Positions 22,239-34,200 of a stretch of 64,000 nt of DNA are shown piece by piece. Made by a program: the position numbers and the translations under genes. The notes under the pieces were generated by a model. The model saw only the letters and a program-made list of their open reading frames with translations. It made no database searches and was not told the DNA's origin. This DNA is from Hyalella azteca (taxonomy: Eukaryota > Arthropoda > Malacostraca > Amphipoda > Hyalellidae): NCBI RefSeq assembly GCF_000764305.2, contig NW_025934815.1, forward strand, positions 1 to 64,000. The letters run 5' to 3'. Within the stretch, counting starts at the first letter, position 1, and each line of letters starts with the position of its first letter.

Positions 22239-25200
22239 CTGCGGACAAACATGTTTAATTAGCTTTAGTCCGTCAATATAATTAGCTTTAGTCCGTCAAT
22301 ATAATTAGCTGCAATCCGTCAATGTAATTAGCTGCAATCCGTCAATGTAATTAGCTGCAATCCGTCAATGTAATTAGCTGCAATCCGTCCTGTCTCTTAT
22401 ACACATCTAGATGTGTATAATTAGCTGCAATCCGTCAATATAATTAGCCGCAATCCGTCAATACAATTAGCTGCAATCCGTCAATATAATTAGCTGCAAT
22501 CCGTCAATATAAAAATATAGAGAAATTTTTTTATAACACATTCACTAATACAGCACATCTAGCGAATTCAATATAAGAGATAAATTCTTATTAGCAACTT
22601 CGCAATAGAAGACGTATTAGTGGATTTATTAAGGCCCACTTACGTTCATTTTAATGCTTTGACCCTCAACTGAACTTAATTTACGATGAATTTATGAACG
22701 ATCTCGAGCGAACTTGGCACATTAACATTGATGCGCTCACCTTCAACAGGCACACTTATGTGTTGATATCGTGTGATATGTGAAGATATCATGTGATAAT
22801 GTGTTGATATGATGTGACCATTGCACTTGCTTACCTTGTTGATATCGACGTTCGACAACACCTGTACGAGGATGGAAAAGTTGAATACCTTTATCTGCTG
22901 GAGCTTCGTTTCGTCACTTTTTAACAAACATGAAAGTTCAGAGGTAATGCAATGAATTTATCGCAAAGATTGTAGCAAAATACCCAACGTGATAAATGCG
23001 AACTGACCAAATTTGTGCCGGAAGTTTGATTGTTTTAGGGCATGCACAAAGATCGTGTATCAAAACAGTTCTAAGCATCTGAATATTTCGAACAAAAAAA
23101 ATCAGTTGAATATCAGAAAAGTTATGTTCTACTTAGTGATTGAAATGCTTTTAAAAATTGGCATTGCAAATATGTATTATTTAAAAAAATTTTTAAATCA
23201 GCGTTGCAAATATTATACATACAAAATAAAATACAGCAGTAAATAGCTTCAACACAAACGAGCTCATAAGTATACATAAAAGCTTTGAGGAAAAAGGCGT
23301 AGCAACTAAAGGCTTGAAACCAACCGTGAGATAAATAAAACTGCCATCAAACAACCCAGCCTTTTTTTTTATTTTCTGCTTCCAAGCAAGACCAATCGTC
23401 TGCATGTTGCCTGCTGGCTATGTAAGACTCACGGACATCATGCAGACATTGATAATAATTATTACTTACCGTAGGAAATTTGACCTCAAGCTATGCATGC
23501 TAGGCAAGCCTATCCTACCGTCCTACAAGCTCATAACCGACAACATAATCCCAAAAATTACTAGCCTGTTATTTATGTCAATAACTTACCTTATTCAATA
23601 CATTGCACTTAACTAATATCATCATCTCATCTCTTCCAAATTAAAACCTCGACGCCAGTTGATGTTCCTTCAACACGAGTTTGTTTAACGTCCACATTCC
23701 TTACACAGTAAGGAATGTTTGGAGCCCAGTTACCTAAACACCTTGTAACGTGAGTGTCATACAAAAATTCTGATCACTTAGGTGATCAGAATTCACTTTA
23801 GCTGAACTGAATTCTGAAATTCAGTTCACCTAAAACACGACATTACCTTAGAGATATCGACGCCAGTCAAAGCCTGCACGGCAGGGGGCAGTTCCGACAC
23901 CAGTTTCCGACACGGTAGGGGGCAGATCCGACACCAGTTTCACCACCATTAAGTTCACCTAAAATACAACATTACCTTGGAGATATCGACGCCGGTCAGC
24001 GCCTGCACGGTAGGGGGCAGTTCCGACACCAGTTTGGTGACGCCGTTGGTGATGCAGTCATTGCTGCCGATCATGAGGATCTCGTCGGTCTTGGCAAGAG
24101 GAGCCGAGATTTCAGCAGCAATTTGTGGCAGGGATTCCAGCACCATGGCCATGACGGCAGCGTCGCCGTACTGCTTGTAAGCCTGAGCCTTCATGCGGAG
24201 ACGGTCAGCCTCAGCCTCTCCCACGAGCTGCACGGAGTACGCCTCGGCCTCACCGATCCGCTTGATACGTTCTGCCTCGGCGCGGGCTGTCTCGACCGTC
24301 TGGGGAAGAGTTTATCGTGAATAATTCTTACAAAACTCTCTGTTCACGCACAAGAAGAGATTCAATTGTATCATTGTTCATGAATCTGTCACCCTGAATG
24401 TTACTTGTCTTGAGTGATATAATCAAGAATGAGTATTAACCAATATGATATAGGTAGACTTTGGAGAACGGCATTATTTTCTCTAAAATTTTGAGCTAGA
24501 ATAATGTGGATTTTGACTATTTTGCGTGACACAGTGCTACCAGCACCCACTGACCAGGCACTCACCTGAGTATGTTTACCCTGCGTTACCAGGCACCCAC
24601 CTGAGTATGTTTACCCTGCGTTACCAAGCACCCACCTGAGTACGTTTACCCTGCGTTACCAGGCACCCACCTGAGTACGTTTACCCTGCGTTACCAGACA
24701 CCCACATGAGTACGTTTACCCTGCGTTACCAAACACTCACCTGAGTACGTTTACCCTGCGTTATTACCTTTACGTTTTTTACGTTTTTACACCCACCTGA
24801 GTACGTTTACCCTGCGTTATTACGTTTACGTTTTTTTACGTTTTTACACCCACCTGAGTACGTTTACCCTGCGCTATGGTCTCGAGCCTGTAGCTCTCAG
24901 CTTCGGCAGGCAGTTTGATGGTGGCCATGAGCTCCTTTTCCTTCCTGTTGATCTCTTGCTCCTCGACCTCGATCTGTTTCCTGCGCTCCACCACCTCGAT
25001 CTGGATCTCTTCGTTCCTGATGTTCTGCTTCAGCTTCGCTGCCTGAAGCTCGTATGCCAGTGCTGCATCCGCTTGCTTTAAATAAAAGAAAAACTTGATA
25101 AAAACCCACAAAATAAACTTGATAAAACTTGATCTAAACATAATTTTATACTAGAAAATATGTTTCGCTAAGAATAAGAGGCAATACTTATGCATCTAGT

Positions 25201-28200
25201 AACAGTTTCCAATCATTGGTGCAGAGAAAATAAAGTTTTGCTCAATTTTTTAACGCGTTTCTGGCATTTGTATAACAATAGTTCCAGGATTAGTTAGTAC
25301 CATCGGAGCTGAAGGTCTCTTTGTTCTATATATGTACATGGAGTGCCGTACGATAAAAATATGCATTTAAAAAGTACTTTTTAAAGACCACACTTCCAAA
25401 GAGGCCGGTGTCTCCGATGTTATACATGGACAATGAATTTCATATTTTATTAAAAAAATATTTTATTTTATTTTATTTGGTGATTCTGTTAAATATTTGA
25501 TTCGTGCATTGTCTCCAACTTTACGTAAGTGTGCAAAATTTCAGATCGATTGGTCAGGTAGAAGTGTGTTAAATATCGATTGATTTGTAGCAGACAAACA
25601 AAGAGAAGTGAAGTTAAATAGAAATGTGGTAAAAATACTTAGAAGTTCGTAACTCTGCCAGCTCATCAACGACGGCTTTTCAAGCTAAATCTACGAATCA
25701 CAGATAATAAATTGGTTGCTACGTGCACTTAGGCTGCTACATGTACCAAGCAAGGCTTGATAGAACAGCTCCAGGACGTCATCTGATGACGCCATCTCTG
25801 ATGACGCTCTTAATGACCTCATCTCATTAAGAGATTAATGAGTCTACAAACACGCAAACTTCACATCATCTCGGGAAATACAAGCAAGTAGTTTTTTGCG
25901 CATCAAACTGCTAAATTCAAGCAAAAATTTTGCCCAGGGTCAAATACGAAAACCGAACATAGATGAACAATATCGGGAGAAAAAAATATAGAGAACGAAT
26001 GTTGTAAACGATGGAAGTCGTTCACTGTTAACCGTGTTCAATTTATTAATTTCATGCGCATTTGTTTTCGTACATATCTGAGCCACGTACATATTGATTT
26101 GTTGTACATATGCATTAGTTTTCGTACATATTCGTACATCTTACGTCGTACAGCCACGTCTGGAGTATTCACCTCAGTAACATTTGAGTCCAACCTTACC
26201 GCAGTGGTCGTGACCTTGGTTCAACTATATAAGGTCGACCCACGAGGATTTCCGTCTTTCAGTTCAGCCTTCTTGTTACGTCACTGAGATCGCTAGATCT
26301 TGTAGCTGTGCCCATATACATGTAGCTTCATCAAGCAGCTCAATGTCTGTTACGCTGGATTTTGGTATTTTAAACGTGTTGCTCTAAAAGTGTTCTTTAC
26401 TGAAAGTTACGTTTTTTTACGTATGAACAGAAAATTTGAAGAACAAGCAAGTGCAATTAAATACCAGCGATTGAGATTTTATCCAGATCAGGCTAGCTTT
26501 TACAAGATAGTTGCCGGCATTACGGCAACTATCTTTCGAAAGTTGCGGCGAACGTTCGGTGACCAGGTGATAATTTAAAACCGCATGACGAATGAATATA
26601 TAAGAATCAACATCTTTAGTCAATATAAAAAATACTAGTGCAAATTTGTAGATTATGAGACACCAAAAACCACAAGAGGGAACGAGATGAGAAATGGATA
26701 AATGAAATGGAGAGGAGCAAACGAGCTTAAAAATAGCATGAAGAGAAGGAACGACCAAAAGGCATTAAAAAATGAAGAAAAAATTAATTTTATGACCTCG
26801 CAATCAACAGCACATAAATATCATTAATGGAATATAAGTAAATGAAATAAATGAATGGATGACTGACCGCTGCATTAACTTCCGTGTCAAATTGCGCCTT
26901 CTGCAGTTTAAACATCCTGGCGTTGTCTTCTATTTTGGTGTCGGTGGTGTACTTCACGTCCATCGCCGTCTTCTGGCACTCAGCTTCCTGTTGAATGAAC
27001 GAAATGTGTATTCAAGCACGTAAACTTCAGATCATCTCGGGAAATACAAGCAAATTAGCATTTTCGTGCATCAAACTCCCTAAACACCAGGCAAACAGGA
27101 GACGAAACAAGAGACGAAACAGGAGAGGAAACAGGAGAGGAATCAGGAGAGAAAACAGAAACAGGAGAGAAAACAGAAACAGGATAGATAACAGAAACAG
27201 GAGAGGAAACGACAATCAACAGCAGGCAAACAGGAGAGGGAAAATATATTTTTAACAAATGTTTGCTTCAATAACACGAGAACAGGAATTTTTAACAAAT
27301 ATGTTCACTTCAATAACACGAAAACAGGAATTTTTAACGAATATGTTTATTTAAACCCAACGAAAAGAGGAAATTTAACAGGATTTTATAGAGAATATGT
27401 TTTGGTACGAGCTGACCAACTACCAACTCGTTGGTACGGCAGTTAGTTGTTGGTACGAGATCCTGAGTACGAGTTTTTAATTTAATATTATATAAGAAGT
27501 TTGAATACCGTACGTAATACCGTAAATTTAAGATCATAAAATACTTGTCATTGACATGAAACAATAATTTTAAAAATTTTGTACAACAAACAATGAAAGA
27601 CACGTAAAAACTGAAAGTATATGATGTCAAAAATGAACGTAAATGATGTCAAAACTAAACTAAAATTATAGCATGACGGCTAAAGGATTTGACTGCATCA
27701 CACTTCATGGAATGTTAATGATGGTATATACTTCGTGAAATAAATACAATTCAAAAAGTAATCATCATCAGGTAAGAAGCCGTAAAATGACAAGCAATAG
27801 ATCTTTTCAGGAGGCAACGTTAATGATGGTATATTCTCTATGAAATAAATACCATTCAAACGTAATCAATATCATGTTAAGATGCCGTAAAATGACAAGC
27901 AATATATCTTTTCAGGAGGCAACGTTAATGATTGTATACTCCATGAAATAAATATCATTAAGAACGTTATCAACAACATGTAAGATGTCATAAAATGACA
28001 AGCAATAGATCTTAAGACGAGGCATGAGAGCATAAGTGCTGACCCTGAGCATCATGTAAGATGTTGTAAAATGACAAGCAAAAGATTTTTGAGAAGGCAA
28101 CGCTAATGATGGTACTATTTACTCCATGAAATAAATTACATTATGAACGTAATCAAGATTATGTAAGATGCCGTAAAATGACATAGATACCCTGATGCCG

Positions 28201-31200
28201 GCGTCTCTGTTAGCGAGCGCCACGCCGATGTCCGCGTCGCGCTTCACGGCCGCCGTCTGCGAGCGTCCCAGCGACGTGAGATACTCCACACGGTCGTATA
28301 CGTCCTGTAATACAGGGGCATGAGTTACGGCGGCAAGAATGAGGATAACATCGGGAGGCATGAGTTACGGTGGCAGGAATTACAGGGGGGCATGAGTTAC
28401 GGTGGCAGGAATTACAGGAGCATGAGTTACGGTGGTAGGAATTACAGGGGAATGAGTTACGGTGGCAGGAATTACAGGGGCATGAGTTAGGGGGGCAGGA
28501 ATTACAGGGGCATGAGTTACGGTGGCAGGAATTACAGGGGCATGAGTTACGGTGGCAGGAATTACAGGGGCATGAGTTACCGTGGCAGGAATTACAGGGG
28601 CATGAGTAACGGTGGCAGGAATTAAAGAGGCATGAGTTATGGTGGTAGAAATGAGAGTAATGTCGGGAGGAATGAGAGTAATGTCGGGAGGAATGAGGGT
28701 ATACATCGGGAGGTATGAGAGTAACATCGGGAGGAATTAGCGCAACATCGGGAGGATTGAGAAAAACATCAAGAGATACAAGAGTAATAACATGAGTAGA
28801 GTAACATCAAAAGGAACATGAGTACCGGTAATAACATTAGAGTGAGTAACAACATCATGAATACTACAATAAACACGTCGTGGGTACCATCTCAACGCTA
28901 CAGTGAAGGTGAACCCCCTTCTAGTGCCCCGTCGCCTCATGCACCGCTGTGGCGAGCCTACACGGACCACGGCCTTGAGGATAGCAAGCGGATACCTCAA
29001 GATAACTTCAACCTAACACCTCCACATCGTTACAGACGTTCCCGCCTTGTCTGAACATCTTAACCTTTTGTGCCCAACTCTTGGCTGGCGCCCTCCCTCC
29101 TTATCTCCTAGCATCGCCTAGGCACAGAAAAAGACTGGTCGCCCATATACACCGCTCAGCTCGGGCCCAACCCAGTTCGGGGATCTGCAGTTCTCTGGCA
29201 TCCTACACCTTTAGGACAGGACGTACTCCTAGCGCCACTAACCCTGAGGTCAGAGGCCTTCCAGTCCACGCAGCATCTCTCTTTGTTCTTCCCTTCACGC
29301 GACCCTCAGTGTATCCTCACTGTCTGAGGCAGCATTTTTGGCCACTTTCCATACGTTCGCTCACCTTCTTCCCTCTTCCAGTGGCCCTTGAATCTTACGT
29401 TGACAGCGTCTAACCTTGATGGTGAAGGAGAGTATTTCAATGCCCATACGTCCCACGTCCATGCCTGCCACGTCCCTCACCAGGGACGCAAACTGGTCTC
29501 GGTCCCGGTACACCTCTTCCACCGTCAGCGTAGCTGTCAAAAAAGAGCGTCGTCACGAAATGCACATCTTACACGCTTCCTTTCAGATAAATATTACTAC
29601 AGTGAACACAAGTGCAGCCCCAAATGTCAGCCTACCAAATGTCAGCCTAATTTTAAACGTTCACGTACTTAGAGAATTCATTTAATTTGTATCTGTGGTC
29701 CACATGTTTGTTTTACTACAAGCAATGTTAAACTGTCTACTGGAAATATACCTATTTAGATAGGTAGATTTCCCCCGGTCATAAAAAATTAAAAATCAAG
29801 GCTTTGTCGCAAGAAGCCGCCACTGCAGGTAGTTATAGAATAAAGTGATAACAAGTTACCAAGTATAACCTAAAGGCACGTAACCTCGTATGTCAAGCTA
29901 CTACAGAGTATGGTCCTGAGACGATCCTCGAGGTACATGAGGCAAGCTACCGAGAATGACCATCACTGAATGTGGTGATTACTGATTATGGCAAGTTACC
30001 GAGGAGTATGGCGAGTTAAAACAGGCATAGCAGGTTACCGAGTATGGCAATTACCGTATTTGGCAAGTTACGGACGAGTATGGTAACTTATTAGCAAGTT
30101 GCCGAGTATAGCAATTACCGTGTATGGTAAGTTACCGACGATTTGATAAGTTATTAGCAAGTATAGCAAGTTACCGAGTATGAAGATTTACCGAGTATGG
30201 CAAGTTACCGAGTATAGCAAGTTACCGAGTATACGGTAGCAAGTTACCGAGTATACGGTAGCAAGTTACCAAGTATCTATATATCAAGTTACCAAGTAAG
30301 GCAAGTTACCGAGTATAGCAAGTTACCGAGTATACGGTAGCAAGTTACCAAGTATCTATATATCAAGTTACCAAGCACAGCAAGTTACCGAGTATAGCAA
30401 GTTACCGAGTATACGGTAGCAAGTTACCAAGTATCTATATATCAAGTTACCAAGTAAGGCAAGTTACCAAGTATAGCAAGTTACCAAGTATAGCAAGTTA
30501 CCAAGTATAGCAAGTTACCAAGTATATCAAGTTACCAAGTATGGCCCTGAGATGTCCCTCAAGGGTCATAAGGATGGTGCTCATCATAAGGATGGTGCTC
30601 ATCATAAGGATGGTGCTCATCATTACCAAGTATAGCCCTGAGATGTCCCTCAAGGGTCATAAGGATGGTGCTCATCATCTCCTCCTGCGACATGCCCAGG
30701 AACTGCTCGGAGGCAATCTTCAGGACCTTCTCCTCCTTCATGATCTTGATCTGTGCTACGCCCGTCACCGTCACTTGAACACCCAGCGACGTCTCGACGT
30801 TCTCGCACCGCGGCTTGATCGTGATCACCTGTAGCAATAATCTCATTATTAATCATCTTATTCATTATCTTTCATCAGAATATTAGTCACTGTACGCACG
30901 GTGTGATCAGCAATAATGTTATTTTTACCGCACCTCGGCTTGATCGTGATCACCTGGAGTAATAATCTCGTTATTAATCATCTTATTCATTATCTTTGAT
31001 CAGAATATCAGTCACCGCACTCACGGTGTGATCAATGGTCACCTGCAGCAATCACGTCATTATTAATAAATTTATTCCTGATAATAATTCGCTTATAATT
31101 ATAAGCAAATATATATTATAATCATTCCTTATTATTCGCTTAAATCAGAATATCAGTCACTGCACTCACGGTGTGATCAATGGTCAGGTGTGCTGAGAAA

Positions 31201-34200
31201 TGTGAGTTCGATCTGTGATATAGTTAATTATCTTGCAAATGAAAAGTTTAAGCGTTAGTGACTATAATATGAATGGTGAGGTGGAATCAGAACATCAGTG
31301 AGATCATGTAAGGAACTTATCGGTATTCAGCGACAACTATAGTGGTAATTTCCAGCAGTTAGCATAATTTAAGCGGTCATGCAAGGAAATTTTCAGCGTT
31401 AGTGACTATGACATGAATAGTCGGCTGTAATGAGAATATAAATAAACAGGGGCGGGTGAGTGTCGCTCTACAGGTCGCCATGGAGGCCGGCATGTCGCCA
31501 TGGAGGCTGTCACGTCGCCATGGAGGCCGTCATGTCGCCATGGAGGCCGTCATGTCGCCATGGAGGCTGTCACGTCGCCATGGAGGCCGTCACGTCGCCA
31601 TGGAGGCCGTCACGTCGCCATGGAGGCCGTCACGTCGCCATGGAGGCCGTCATGTCGCCATGGAGGCCACCGTACCTCCAGGGAGAGGCGCTGCACGTCA
31701 GTAACGAACCACCAGGCCCACGCCCAGCCTCCGACGATGGTCTTCTTGGTGGTCGCCCCACAGCAGCCGCCTGCAAGGTAACAGCTCACGTTAGTGACAT
31801 ATTAGGTACTTAAATGAATATTTATTAATTAAAGTGATCTCGTAGAGCATCGCCCATGAGACCTGAAGTGACTAAAGTATATAATTTCGGCTAGTCATTT
31901 TATCAGTTTCCATCATTTCTTGTGTCTTCTTATTTTTCGCTTGCTATTAATCTGATGTGTGACGTGCCCTTGAAGTTCGTTTGAACAATATGCCACGGTA
32001 AATGCTTTGTAGAATAATAATAATTAAAGTGATCTTCTGTAACATCTCCTGCAGCTGGGATTAGTGAAGTGTGAATTAAACTTCGGATAATTCAAGTCAT
32101 GTTCGACATAATTGTTAGCAAACCACGCATTACTGTGAGACCTCAAATTTACATCTTGCCACCAGATGCATTGATTTACGAACGGTATAATTTCTTTTCG
32201 TAAAATGAAGTTCTATGCAGCATACAACAGGCGGTTTGCTCACCAACCTCAAATTTCTTATTTAATGAATCCCAAAATAACACTCCTTCAATTTTCCGAA
32301 ACAAGTGCAACAATGTCTCCGTAGAAGACAATCAGAGGTAACGTGGTCTTTTACAACGTCATCTGGTGAATCGCAGGAGGGCGTCGAGTTTGATAAGATA
32401 AGATGTACTCAAATTTTAGGTGCATGCAGCATTGATATCTCCTTATGACTTGATAACTATTCGTATTCTGTAAATTCTATTATTCTGTAAATTCAACTAT
32501 TCTGTAAATTCAACTATTCTGTAAATTCAACTATATTCTGTAAATTCTAGCTATTCTATTCATTTCAACTATATTCGTATAGGTAAGTGTAACAAAAAAA
32601 GTAAGTGTGACGATCAAGTACTTTTATAAAACATTACAGGCCTAGAAACTGCACAGAGCTCCATCTAGCTCACTTCTCATCCTAAATAACATTGGTAAAG
32701 TAAATTTGCTTCAATATTCAGCATTTTCATTATAATGTGGTGTAAAATGGTCAACTGATGCACGATTGAGATTAAAAATATTACTGCATCCTGGGAATCG
32801 AAAATTTTACAAAAATCGCTGTGTAATCACCAACATACTTATATAGTTAAGTATAATATGTAAACGATAATAAATAGGTAAATAAATAAAATATCAAAAT
32901 TTGTCGAAACCACTAAATTAACCAACTACTAACCGGCAATAATCAGGCAATAAGACTTGTTCTAGGATGGTACCACGCCCTCGCGTATTACGTGCACAAT
33001 TGTGAAAAAAAATTGACACCAGTTTAAAATATAAAAAGTATACTTCGTTATGGAGAAATAGGTACCTAATTACCGTCTACTATCTACGAGTATAGTATAT
33101 ATTATACCTATATATAAAAAAGAATCTCGTACACGTTGAGGTTCGATAAAAGCTGTAAACCAATTCCTTTAAACGCCGATAAACGTCGCGTTAATTTAGA
33201 AACGATCATGAATTTACCTATAACGACTAAAAATTTGAGTAAGTGAATCGCTGGTAACCTAATCAGAGCGAGTTAGTGTCGTAATGAAGTCGGCGATGCC
33301 GCTGTCAGCGCATCCGTCGTAATTCGTCGCTGACTTCCGACGATGTCAGCGCATCCGTCGTAATTCTATAGAAAAGCGGGAATTTAAAAGCAAAAACAAT
33401 ACCAAAAAAATTCTCTTCTTATATCTAAGATTTGATGAATTTTTGTGGTATTGTCTTTGCTTTTAAAATCCAGGTTAACTTGCGATTTAAGCAAACAAAT
33501 AGCATTAATAGACAATAGACAAGCATGAATTTAAAAGCAAAGACAAAACCACAAAAATTCTCTTCCTATAACGATATGATGAATTTTTGTGGCATTGTCT
33601 TTGCTTTTATATTCCTAGTTAACTTGTGGTTTAAGCAAACGAGTAATTTTAGCAGACAAGCATCGATGTGGAAACGAGTGCAGCACAGATATTGGACAGA
33701 CGTTCGACAAGATAGACGTTATCTTAACCTCAGTCGCTGTCAAGTGTCATGGATACCAAACCTTCTCAGGCGCCAAGGTAGCACAAAATAATCTCATAGA
33801 GTAGAGGTGAAAAAAACAATATAACTCAGTACTCACTGCATTGAGTGACAGAGATCGCATTTTCTCGTCGACGAAAACGTGAACTCACGGACGGACGGAC
33901 ATGACGAGCACAATAGCGCCTTTTTCATAAATGAGAAAATGCGCAAACACTAAAAGCCTGATTTTGTCTCCCGACTTGACGTTCAACATAAATAGCTTAA
34001 TTTTATCAAAGCTACGCGTATACGTTCTGTCAGAGTACACCGGATAAAAAAAATCAAGAGAAGAAAGAGGCTACCGGTACGCGTATACGTTCTGTCACAG
34101 TACACCGGATAAAAAAAATCAAGAGAAGAATGAGGCGTTGGCACGAGGCGCCGCAGCGGCGTAGAGAAGTGGTCGATACGCACTGCGCTGCCCGACCCAA

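Noticed and set aside
28380..28727. Minus-strand frame with repeated VTHAPVIPAT
   Set aside because: It is the translation of the 30-bp minisatellite; 30 is divisible by three, so the frame stays open by default.
31456..31813. Three overlapping plus-strand frames rich in HGGRHVAMEAV
   Set aside because: They arise from the 20-bp minisatellite and lie antisense to flotillin-2 exon 2.
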